DNA from: UBA5216 sp040081205
Lineage (GTDB): Bacteria; Pseudomonadota; Gammaproteobacteria; Burkholderiales; SG8-41
Assembly: GCA_040081205.1 (NCBI GenBank)
Contig: JBEBHE010000213.1
Coordinates: 1 to 8,416, forward strand
Length of the DNA: 8,416 nucleotides
Direction: 5' to 3'
Of this stretch, positions 1-6,555 are shown piece after piece. A program made the translations under genes and the position numbers. Each line of letters opens with the position of its first letter. Position 1 is the first letter of the stretch. The notes beneath the pieces are model-generated. The model searched no databases, was not told where the DNA came from, and saw nothing but the letters and a program-made list of their open reading frames with translations.

Positions 1-44
1 TAGTTAAATACTACTCGCCGCAGCGCTTCGCACCGTATTGGAGC

Positions 45-60
45 CGCCATCACTATGGCG
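45..60. repeat. short inverted repeat downstream of the formamidase-like gene
   Basis: Six-base arms CGCCAT and ATGGCG flank a four-base loop, 24 bases past the stop codon of the leftward formamidase-like gene. On the minus strand no T-run follows it, so it is not a canonical intrinsic terminator. It could stabilise the 3' end of the message or be chance. The rest of 1-83 holds no gene I can support. Confidence 0.25.
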
Positions 61-83
61 CACCATGGAGGCGCGCTTCGGGG

Positions 84-914
84 CTAAACAGCGACGAGCT
101 CGCGCACCAACGCGGTGAGCGCGCCATCAGATCGCGCGAGTTCCTCTAGGATGGTGAAATGATTGTGTTGAGGAAGACGTACCAACCGTCCGGGCAAATG
201 CGCTTTCGCGCGGGCCTCAGCGTAGATTTCTGACTGCCGCTGCAATTCCGGTAACTCGCCCGTGCCACAGGCAAGCATCAACGGCAACGATTGCCCGGGA
301 AGATTCGTCAGCGGACTGAACTGCTGCACGGCATGCGCATCCAGTCCGAGCTTGCTATTGAGGTAGTTCAGACGTATCGGTTCCAAATCGAAAATGCCGC
401 TGATCGCGAGCCCGCCCTTGACCGCGGACTCCCCCATTAACACCGCTGCCAGATGGCCTCCGGCAGACCAGCCAGACACGATAATGCGATGAGGATCGCC
501 GCCAAAATCAGCGGCGTGCTGCGCAACCCAGCACACCGCAGCACGCACTTCGGCAACAATGCCCTCCAGCGTGATCGCCGGCGCCAGGGTGTAACCGGGC
601 AGCGCGACATGAATGCCGTGTGCCAGCGGTCCGGCAGCGACAAAACTGAATGTTTCCTTGGCACGCATTTGCCAATAGCCGCCGTGAATGAACACCAGTA
701 TCGGCGCCGGTCTCGTGGTTGGCGGCGCGGCGAAATAGTCGATTCGGTTACGTTCAGCCGGGCCATAACGCAGGTTGAGGTGTTGCGGCCTGGCCGCGCG
801 TATCTGCGCGCTGCGCGCATCGAAATCCGCCAGCATTGCCGCGCTGTTCGCCACGGCTGCTGTGTTGTCGTACGCCGCATCCAGTGCCGCGCGATCCATA
901 CCGCGATAAAGCAT
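84..914 (-). CDS. alpha/beta hydrolase, kynurenine formamidase (arylformamidase)-like
   Basis: A 276-residue cytoplasmic alpha/beta hydrolase with no signal peptide. Visible motifs are the oxyanion-hole sequence HGGYW at residues 77-81, typical of the arylformamidase/esterase group, the nucleophile elbow GWSAGG with Ser150, a likely acid at Glu220 or Glu223 before the RQS segment, and His252 in the HNHF motif. Known relatives hydrolyse N-formylkynurenine or small esters and amides. Nothing else of tryptophan catabolism is nearby, so the true substrate is open. I chose the ATG at 914 because it lies 10 bases after the allophanate hydrolase stop and begins the conserved N-terminus; the frame stays open to an ATG at 1046, but that extension would sit inside the upstream gene and has no family-like content. 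The tight spacing indicates co-transcription and suggests the enzyme acts in the same route, perhaps deformylating or deacylating an intermediate (inference). Confidence 0.85.
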   Translation of the reverse strand: MLYRGMDRAALDAAYDNTAAVANSAAMLADFDARSAQIRAARPQHLNLRYGPAERNRIDYFAAPPTTRPAPILVFIHGGYWQMRAKETFSFVAAGPLAHGIHVALPGYTLAPAITLEGIVAEVRAAVCWVAQHAADFGGDPHRIIVSGWSAGGHLAAVLMGESAVKGGLAISGIFDLEPIRLNYLNSKLGLDAHAVQQFSPLTNLPGQSLPLMLACGTGELPELQRQSEIYAEARAKAHLPGRLVRLPQHNHFTILEELARSDGALTALVRELVAV

Positions 915-924
915 TATGACGCGC

Positions 925-2754
925 TCATTGCTGCGCGCCCGATTGGGCCGCGAGATAAGCGCGCCAGCCGCGAAACCCGGAAATATCCTGCGCGCCTGCA
1001 ACCGCGCAGGATTCGCACAGGAACCCTTTGACGGTAATCCCGTCAACGAGTGTCAGCGTGCCGATGGCCAGCGGTGACGGCACTTCGGCGACAAAAGAAC
1101 CGAAAGCCGCATGATCCATGGCCCACAATTCGACAGCGATCGATACGCCATCGCGCGCAACCCGCACCAGCCCCGGCTTTGGCGGCACCGTGCCTGGCAA
1201 TGCGTATAGCCGGTAGTCCGGCGCCGTAGCCGTAGATTGCAGCAAGCGTGCACCGCGCGTGGTGAGTTGATCATTAAGCGGCAGCCCTGAAAGATGCGCC
1301 CCAACGACAGCAAGCACTACTGCGTCACCTTCTTTTAACGCAGGTTGTGCTGCTACCGGAAGCACCGGCAGCGCAAATGTCGTGGCACCCATCGGCACAT
1401 GACTCGCGCGATGAAAGCGGCTGCCGATGGCGGCAAGAAAAGAGTCGGCATTGGCTTGCGCGATCAGCGTCACGCCCGCAGGCAAACCATCGGTGCGGAA
1501 GGTACCGGGCACCGCCAGCGCACACAGATCGAGCAAATTAACAAAGTTGGTGTAGTAGCCAAGATTCGTATTGCGCTCGACCGGTGCTTCGGCGATTTGC
1601 GCATGGGTGTAGATCGTGCCGCTGGTCGGCACCGCAAGCACATCCATCTTTTCCCATTCCGCATCGCAGCGGCGTTTCAGTTCACGCAGACGGTAGTACG
1701 CTTCAAAGGTATCAACCGCGTTCCATTGCTTCGCGGATTCAATCACCTTGCGCGTCACGGGATGAATCTCATCCGCATGCGCGGCAAAAAATGCCTTGAT
1801 CGCGGCGTAACGCTCAGCCACCCACGGGCCATCGTAGAGTAATCGTGCGGCATCAACGAACGGGCGAAAATCAATTTCTGCCAGTTCAGCGCCGGTATCG
1901 CGGAGCGCCGACAACGATTGCTTGTACGCGGCACGCGCCACGTCGTCCCCAAAAAATTCACGCTGCGCCACGGCAGGTACGCCGCAGCGAAACGTCGCAC
2001 TCACTGAAGCAAGACCAACCACGGGAGCGGCATCGACACGCGCATAGATATCCCCGGCATCAAAACCGCGCATGACCTCCAAGACGTGTGTCGCATCCTC
2101 GCAGGTCAGCGCGAACACCGATACGCAGTCGAGCGAACGACACGCCGGGACCACACCCCGCGTGCTCACTAGGCCGGGCGTCGGCTTGAGTCCCACGATA
2201 TTATTAAACCCGGCAGGCACCCGCCCCGATCCTGCGGTATCGGTTCCCAGCGCAAAGCTCACCAGGCCCGCCGCAACCGCCACCGCCGAACCCGAGCTCG
2301 AACCGCCCGAGATGTAGTCCTGATTGAACGCATTGCCGCAAGCCCCGTAGGGCGAACGCGTGCCCACCAGGCCCGTGGCGAATTGATCAAGATTGGTCTT
2401 GCCTATGAGCAGCGCACCTGCATCCAGCAATCGTTGCACGGCGTATGCCGTCTCCCGGGGCTTATAGGAAAACGCAGGGCACGCAGCCGTTGTCGGACAA
2501 CCCGCGACATCGATATTGTCCTTTACTGCAAATGGCACGCCATAGAGCGGGAGCCGCGCACCTGCGGCACGACGCGTTTCAATCTCGCGCGCTCGTTGGG
2601 CTACCGCTTCTTGCGGCAACAAGTGAATCCACACCGGATTCGCCGCCAGTGCAGGCATCTCGCTATAGATATCCCGCACGACGGTTCCCGGCGTCGTCCT
2701 GCCCCGCGCATAGGCGTCTGCAAGGAAGGCTAGGTCAAGACTGTGTGCAAGCAT
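925..2754 (-). CDS. atzF: allophanate hydrolase, AtzF-like, two-domain
   Basis: This 609-residue protein matches the full-length allophanate hydrolase layout: an amidase-signature domain (about 1-450) followed by the family's C-terminal domain (about 470-605), which ends in the typical DISGFRGWRAYL stretch. The Ser-cisSer-Lys triad is readable as Lys78 (in FAVKDNID), Ser152 (in GGSSSGS) and Ser176 (in DTAGSGR), with the usual 24-residue spacing between the serines. Tyr307 and Arg315 in YDGPWVAER have the spacing of the Tyr/Arg pair known to bind allophanate, which makes allophanate hydrolase much more likely than a generic amidase. Known role: allophanate to ammonia and CO2, the last step of cyanuric acid, biuret, urea-carboxylase and guanidine routes. 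No urea carboxylase, biuret hydrolase or cyanuric acid hydrolase gene is in the window. The ATG at 2754 has an in-frame stop five codons upstream, which fixes the start; its ribosome site is weak. The formamidase-like gene follows 10 bases after the stop. Confidence 0.93.
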   Translation of the reverse strand: MLAHSLDLAFLADAYARGRTTPGTVVRDIYSEMPALAANPVWIHLLPQEAVAQRAREIETRRAAGARLPLYGVPFAVKDNIDVAGCPTTAACPAFSYKPRETAYAVQRLLDAGALLIGKTNLDQFATGLVGTRSPYGACGNAFNQDYISGGSSSGSAVAVAAGLVSFALGTDTAGSGRVPAGFNNIVGLKPTPGLVSTRGVVPACRSLDCVSVFALTCEDATHVLEVMRGFDAGDIYARVDAAPVVGLASVSATFRCGVPAVAQREFFGDDVARAAYKQSLSALRDTGAELAEIDFRPFVDAARLLYDGPWVAERYAAIKAFFAAHADEIHPVTRKVIESAKQWNAVDTFEAYYRLRELKRRCDAEWEKMDVLAVPTSGTIYTHAQIAEAPVERNTNLGYYTNFVNLLDLCALAVPGTFRTDGLPAGVTLIAQANADSFLAAIGSRFHRASHVPMGATTFALPVLPVAAQPALKEGDAVVLAVVGAHLSGLPLNDQLTTRGARLLQSTATAPDYRLYALPGTVPPKPGLVRVARDGVSIAVELWAMDHAAFGSFVAEVPSPLAIGTLTLVDGITVKGFLCESCAVAGAQDISGFRGWRAYLAAQSGAQQ

Positions 2755-2755
2755 G

Positions 2756-2768
2756 GATGGTGACCATC
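2756..2768. repeat. near-perfect dyad abutting the allophanate hydrolase start
   Basis: Arms GATGGT and ACCATC are separated by one base, and the dyad ends one base before the ATG of the allophanate hydrolase gene on the minus strand. It occupies the place where a ribosome binding site would be, and no good purine-rich site is visible. It could be a small operator or a translation-level control site, or chance. The remaining leader up to 2874 shows no clear promoter or terminator. Confidence 0.3.
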
Positions 2769-2874
2769 AGTGATTGGCAAAAGGACATCGGTATAAAGCA
2801 ACATGCATGCCAAATTCAGGCCTTACGAGCCCTGATCCCGGGAATCGTGCAATGGCCTCCCACATGAACGCCCA

Positions 2875-4161
2875 CTACGAATGATGCGCCATCACCCACC
2901 GCGCCACTTCAAACAGCAGCTGATCATTGTTACGCGCGGCAATTAACTGCGCGCCGACGGGCAATCCATTCGGTCCCGCAAAGAGCGGCAGCGTCATGCA
3001 CGGAACATGCGTGCTGGTCCATATCAGACAATGATTGGCGTTGCCGGTAGCGTTCAGCCCAACCGGCGCTTCGCCAGAAACCGCAGGCACCAAAAGCACG
3101 TCAAAATCCTTAAGCACGTCATGCATGATGCGACGGGCGCGCGCGAGGAAACTGCGTGACTCGCGGTATTTTTCGAAACGGCACGCGAGGCCGTCTTTCA
3201 GCCGGTTGTTACGCAGGGTTTCGCTGATCATCTCGTAGTGATGGTCAATTTCCCATGCGCGGTTACGCGCAAACTCGAAGCTTGATACCCAGCGGTGCGC
3301 ATCGCCGATGCGTTCAAATTCTTTCGGCAAAACCACCTCGGACACCTTGGCGCCCGCCTTCGCCAGTTGGGCGCCACAGTCTTCCAGCGATTTTTGCGTA
3401 GCGGGTTCGCACTCATCCCAGAATGGCGTGCGGCAAAAACCAATGCGGGGCGCGTCAATCACCTTCGCGGCCAGCGGTTGCGGCGCGACACCGAGCAGCA
3501 CGCCGCGATACAAAGCAATGTCTTCGACCGAGCGCGCCATCAGCCCCACCGTATCCACTGAGCCTGCCGCTTCCATCACGCCGTGACAGCGGATGTCGCC
3601 CCACGTCGGCCGATAGCCCACGCAACCGCAAAACGCCGCAGGGCGTATCGTCGAACCCGTGGTCTGCGTGCCCACCGCCAAGGGCACCATATTGTCACCC
3701 ACCGCGGCAGCCGATCCGCTCGATGAGCCACCCGGCGTGCGCGAGTGATCCTGTGGATGATGCGTTTTTCCGGGATGACGGTTGGCGAATTCGGTAGTTA
3801 CCGTTTTGCCCATGATCAAACCGCCGGCGCGTCGCGTCAGTGCCACCACCGCAGCGTCGATGCGAGGACGATGACCTTTATGTATCGGCGTGCCGTACTC
3901 GGTGGGCATGTCGCAGGTGTCGATAATATCCTTGATGCCCACGGGCACACCCTGCAGCGGCCCGATGTTGCCGCTGGCGTCGAGTGCGCGCGCCTGCTTC
4001 AACACCAGATCAGGATCAAGAAATTGCCACGCTTCGACCTGCGGCTCGCGTGCAATGATGTGATCAAGGCACACGCGGGCAACGGCTTCGGCTGTAGTCT
4101 CGCGTGCGGAAATTGCTCGCACGATTTCACTGGCAGTCAATTCATTGAGTGGTTTCGTCAT
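2875..4161 (-). CDS. amidase-signature family hydrolase
   Basis: A 428-residue amidase-signature enzyme, a normal length for a single-domain member. The catalytic triad is Lys77 (in GVPVGIKD), Ser146 (in GGSSSGS) and the nucleophile Ser170 (in TQTTGS), with the usual 24-residue spacing between the serines. There is no signal peptide, so it should act in the cytoplasm. The family splits amide bonds in very diverse substrates and the sequence does not say which. It lacks the C-terminal domain and the Tyr/Arg substrate pair of the allophanate hydrolase downstream, so it is not a second allophanate hydrolase. Its position directly before that gene resembles the AtzE-AtzF arrangement, in which an amidase makes allophanate, but the active-site surroundings differ from AtzE as I recall it and no AtzG-like small subunit gene is present. 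The start at 4161 is the first ATG after an AT-rich leader; its ribosome site is weak. Confidence 0.92.
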   Translation of the reverse strand: MTKPLNELTASEIVRAISARETTAEAVARVCLDHIIAREPQVEAWQFLDPDLVLKQARALDASGNIGPLQGVPVGIKDIIDTCDMPTEYGTPIHKGHRPRIDAAVVALTRRAGGLIMGKTVTTEFANRHPGKTHHPQDHSRTPGGSSSGSAAAVGDNMVPLAVGTQTTGSTIRPAAFCGCVGYRPTWGDIRCHGVMEAAGSVDTVGLMARSVEDIALYRGVLLGVAPQPLAAKVIDAPRIGFCRTPFWDECEPATQKSLEDCGAQLAKAGAKVSEVVLPKEFERIGDAHRWVSSFEFARNRAWEIDHHYEMISETLRNNRLKDGLACRFEKYRESRSFLARARRIMHDVLKDFDVLLVPAVSGEAPVGLNATGNANHCLIWTSTHVPCMTLPLFAGPNGLPVGAQLIAARNNDQLLFEVARWVMAHHS

Positions 4162-4244
4162 GGCTGATTTTCAAGCAGACGCAACATACAAATAACTATT
4201 GAAAACAATAACTTATGAAATAACCTATCCAGCCAAAATATATC
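4162..4244 (-). promoter_or_regulatory. AT-rich leader upstream of the amidase gene
   Basis: This 83-base gap is about 31% GC by my count, far below the flanking genes. It probably carries a promoter for the amidase and downstream genes. No strong -35/-10 pair stands out; the best is a weak TTATTG, 17 bases, TATGTT on the minus strand. A small stem, TATTG and CAATA around AAAA, lies in the middle. The call rests on composition and position only. Confidence 0.3.
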
Positions 4245-5162
4245 CTAACTGCGAAAAATCGGTTCCGGCTGTGTAAAGAACGAATGCAGGATGTGATAGA
4301 CCGTCATGTAATTGATCTGCTGAAAACTCGCATGCGAAATGCCCGACATCACCGCAAACTGCTTGTCGGGATTCGGCAGGCGCTTGAAAAACTCAACGAG
4401 ATCATCAAACCCCGCGATGCCGTCGAACTGCCCGCGCATAATGATGGTTGCGGCGTTGATTTTCGCGGGATCACACACCGGCAGTTTCGAACACATATCG
4501 ACGTAGGTTCCGGTCGGCACGGAGTCGTCAAGCGCCAGCACTTGATCGGCGAAGGCTTCGATGACTTTGTCTTCGGCGCAGCCCGGATGATCGCGATTGA
4601 ACACCGAATACATGAACTCGCGGCTCAACGGGCGGCGATTCATTTTCATGAATTCAGGCAATTTCTTCGTGCGCTCGGCGAGTGTGGGACTGCCCTCTCC
4701 CGTCCACACGAACGCATCCAACGCAAGCCGTGATACGCGCTCCGGGCACCGTTGCGCGAACAACGCCGCGCGCAGCGCGCCGGATGAGATGCCGTACACC
4801 ATAAAGCTTTTGATGCCGCGTGTCTTGGCAATGTAGTCAGTCGCCGCCACCAGATCGTCGACACCGTTGGAGATGTCAAAATTGATGTCACGCTTTTTGT
4901 CGGAGCGGCCGTAGCCTTCCATATCGACGCACCAGGTATCGAAACCTTTCTCGACGAAATAATCCATCGCCGACGAATGCGCACGCCCCGGCACTTTCAA
5001 ATCGAACGTCGGCTGCGAGGCCATCGACGATCCGTGTACGAACAACACTGCAGGTTTGTTGCCCGGTGCGCCAGTAAATTTCTCGAATAGAAAAAGATTA
5101 ACATCGCCTTTTTTGGTCCAGTGATCGTGCGCGGTGATGGCAGTGCTTGCGATGGCCGACAT
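4245..5162 (-). CDS. alpha/beta hydrolase fold protein
   Basis: A 305-residue cytoplasmic alpha/beta hydrolase. The oxyanion-hole motif VHGSS is at residues 42-46, the nucleophile elbow GISSG has Ser126, the acid is probably Asp247 in GQFDG, and the catalytic histidine is His277 in GISHASF. The triad is complete and in the standard order, with a cap region around residues 150-225. It is unlike the HGGYW protein at the other end of the cluster. The substrate cannot be inferred; esterase, lactonase or C-C hydrolase activity are all possible. It is the first gene of the leftward set, behind its own promoter (5196-5224), with 83 bases to the amidase, so it may be co-transcribed with it. The ATG at 5162 is the first start downstream of that promoter and gives a short leader of about 27 bases, though the ribosome site is weak. 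Confidence 0.88.
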   Translation of the reverse strand: MSAIASTAITAHDHWTKKGDVNLFLFEKFTGAPGNKPAVLFVHGSSMASQPTFDLKVPGRAHSSAMDYFVEKGFDTWCVDMEGYGRSDKKRDINFDISNGVDDLVAATDYIAKTRGIKSFMVYGISSGALRAALFAQRCPERVSRLALDAFVWTGEGSPTLAERTKKLPEFMKMNRRPLSREFMYSVFNRDHPGCAEDKVIEAFADQVLALDDSVPTGTYVDMCSKLPVCDPAKINAATIIMRGQFDGIAGFDDLVEFFKRLPNPDKQFAVMSGISHASFQQINYMTVYHILHSFFTQPEPIFRS

Positions 5163-5195
5163 GTGGAAACTTTCAACGGTGGAAGAAAGGGCGCC

Positions 5196-5224
5196 AGTCT
5201 AGGCCAGCGCATGCCGAGCGTCAA
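5196..5224 (-). promoter_or_regulatory. sigma70-type promoter for the leftward hydrolase cluster
   Basis: On the minus strand TTGACG (5219-5224) and TAGACT (5196-5201) are separated by exactly 17 bases, matching 5 of 6 and 4 of 6 consensus positions. Transcription would begin near 5189, about 27 bases before the ATG at 5162. Position, strand and spacing all fit. Confidence 0.6.
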
Positions 5225-5235
5225 ACGATGGACTG

Positions 5236-5249
5236 TGCGCGACGGCGCA
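5236..5249. promoter_or_regulatory. candidate shared operator (dyad) between divergent promoters
   Basis: A TGCGC-N4-GCGCA dyad whose centre is equidistant (18.5 bases) from the inner edges of the two divergent -35 boxes. The symmetry suggests a shared regulator site. The arms are short and GC-rich, so chance is possible. No regulator gene is in the window. Confidence 0.3.
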
Positions 5250-5260
5250 ACGGTTTCGGT

Positions 5261-5289
5261 TTGGCAGTGGCAGACGTAGCGCCTATAAT
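5261..5289 (+). promoter_or_regulatory. strong sigma70-type promoter for the acyl-CoA dehydrogenase gene
   Basis: TTGGCA (5261-5266) and a perfect TATAAT (5284-5289) are separated by exactly 17 bases, giving 11 of 12 consensus matches. Transcription would begin near 5296 and leave a leader of about 77 bases before the ATG at 5373. This is the best promoter match in the window. Confidence 0.75.
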
Positions 5290-5360
5290 TTCTCCTCACG
5301 ATTCTTTCGGCCGGCGCCCCAAGTCTTGCGCCTCACGCCTTGAATCCCATTATTACCACC

Positions 5361-5364
5361 GGAG
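5361..5364 (+). promoter_or_regulatory. ribosome binding site deciding the acyl-CoA dehydrogenase start
   Basis: GGAG lies 8 bases before the ATG at 5373. An earlier in-frame ATG at 5340 has no comparable site and would add 11 residues without family resemblance, so 5373 is preferred. Confidence 0.8.
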
Positions 5365-5372
5365 AATCACGC

Positions 5373-6539
5373 ATGGATTTCAGCATCAGCGACGAACAAC
5401 GCGCCTTTGTCGATACGGTACGCAAAGTGTGCCAGAAGGAGTTCGCGCCGCGCGCGATCAAGTATCTCGACGGCTCGTGGCCCGTGGAGAACATGAAACG
5501 GCTCGCGGAAATCGGCGTGCTGGGCATGTCGATACCACCCGAGTACGGCGGCTCCGGCATGAGCACACTTGACTGCGTGCTGGTGCTCGAGGAAATCGGC
5601 AAAGTTTGTTACGTCACCGCGATGGGTGCGCTGGGGGAAGTCGGCGCACAATCGCGCATTATCGCCGCCTACGCGCCGGAGTCGATCAAAAAACAAATCC
5701 TGCCGCGCGTGGCGAACGGTGACGCGATGCTCGCCATCTGCATGACCGAGCCCGACGCCGGCACTGACGTGCCTAATTACCGCACCAACTGCGAGATCAA
5801 AGGCGGCAAAGTCATTCTTAACGGCGCGAAAACACTGATCAGTCGCGCCGATATCGCGGAAATGTTTGTGGTGTTCACGCGCGTGAACGGCGTAGCGGGC
5901 GCAGAAGGCATCGGCTGCATTCTGGTGCCGGGCGGTGTCAAGGGCCTTTCATACAACGCCGCCTATCACACCATGGGTGGCGAGAATTTATCAGACGTGA
6001 GGTTCGACAACATTGAACTACCACTGGAAAACCTGATCCTGCGCGACAACGGCATGAAGCGCTTGCTATCCGCGTTTAACGTGCAGCGCTGTCTGAATCC
6101 GGCAATCTGCCTCGGCCTCGCCGAAGGCGCGCTCGAAGAGGCGATCAAATACATGCGCGATCGCAAAGCGTTCGGCAAAGCCATCGGTCAGTTTCAGGGT
6201 ATGCGCTGGAAAGCCGCCGACATGATGATTCAGATCGAAGCCGGGCGCGGCCTGTTATATCGCGCGGCGGTGTCGGGAAAACAGTTTCCTGATCCGACGC
6301 TGGCGGCGATGGCAAAAATTTACTGCAACGAAATGTCGATACGCGTCACCTCTGAAGCAGTGCAGGTGCATGGCGGTTACGGCTTCACCGATGAATTCCC
6401 GGTATCGCGTTTCTTCCGTGGCACGCGTTACGGCAGTTTGGGCGGCGGCACGTCGGAAACGCTACGCAATCTGGTGAGCCGCAAACTGGTGGATCAGATG
6501 GATCTGGCGAGTGGTGTTCTCGGCTTGGGGTACTACTGA
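5373..6539 (+). CDS. acyl-CoA dehydrogenase family flavoprotein, atypical active site
   Basis: At 388 residues it has the full acyl-CoA dehydrogenase layout: N-terminal helical domain beginning MDFSISDEQRAF, the signature MTEPDAGTD (124-132) in the beta domain, and C-terminal helices with RKAFGKAIGQFQ (264-275) and VHGGYGFTDEFP (332-343). The family uses FAD to oxidise acyl-CoA thioesters to 2-enoyl-CoA and passes electrons to ETF. The oddity is the catalytic base. The MCAD-type glutamate (YEGT motif) is replaced by Gly358 in LGGGT, a form usual in relatives that keep the base on another helix. At that alternative IVD/LCAD-type position, 26 residues before Arg264, there is Gln238 (codon CAG at 6084) and not Glu. 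The enzyme may use another base, catalyse a different reaction, or bind without dehydrogenating. It has its own strong promoter and ribosome site, and its 3' end meets the pseudoprotease gene after 16 bases. Confidence 0.93.
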   Translation: MDFSISDEQRAFVDTVRKVCQKEFAPRAIKYLDGSWPVENMKRLAEIGVLGMSIPPEYGGSGMSTLDCVLVLEEIGKVCYVTAMGALGEVGAQSRIIAAYAPESIKKQILPRVANGDAMLAICMTEPDAGTDVPNYRTNCEIKGGKVILNGAKTLISRADIAEMFVVFTRVNGVAGAEGIGCILVPGGVKGLSYNAAYHTMGGENLSDVRFDNIELPLENLILRDNGMKRLLSAFNVQRCLNPAICLGLAEGALEEAIKYMRDRKAFGKAIGQFQGMRWKAADMMIQIEAGRGLLYRAAVSGKQFPDPTLAAMAKIYCNEMSIRVTSEAVQVHGGYGFTDEFPVSRFFRGTRYGSLGGGTSETLRNLVSRKLVDQMDLASGVLGLGYY

Positions 6540-6555
6540 AGCCGAACGCTGAAAG

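Noticed and set aside
45..60. Intrinsic terminator at the end of the hydrolase cluster
   Set aside because: The stem has only six pairs and no T-run follows on the minus strand.
1..83. Short open frames of 10-20 codons on both strands at the left edge
   Set aside because: There is no ribosome site, no family signal, and the lengths are expected by chance.
453..1031. Long rightward open frame of 192 codons
   Set aside because: It lies antisense to the formamidase-like gene, has no protein-family features or ribosome site, and is the usual by-product of GC-rich coding on the other strand.
915..1046. Upstream start for the formamidase-like protein at 1046
   Set aside because: The extra 44 residues overlap the end of the allophanate hydrolase gene and look like a shadow of it.
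2767..2865. Leftward 32-codon open frame in the amidase/allophanate hydrolase gap, a possible small protein such as an AtzG-like subunit
   Set aside because: It has no ribosome site, is about half the length expected of AtzG, and shows no recognisable pattern.
2875..4161. Naming the amidase AtzE (1-carboxybiuret hydrolase)
   Set aside because: The order next to AtzF is suggestive, but the sequence around the active site does not match AtzE as I remember it and no AtzG gene is present.
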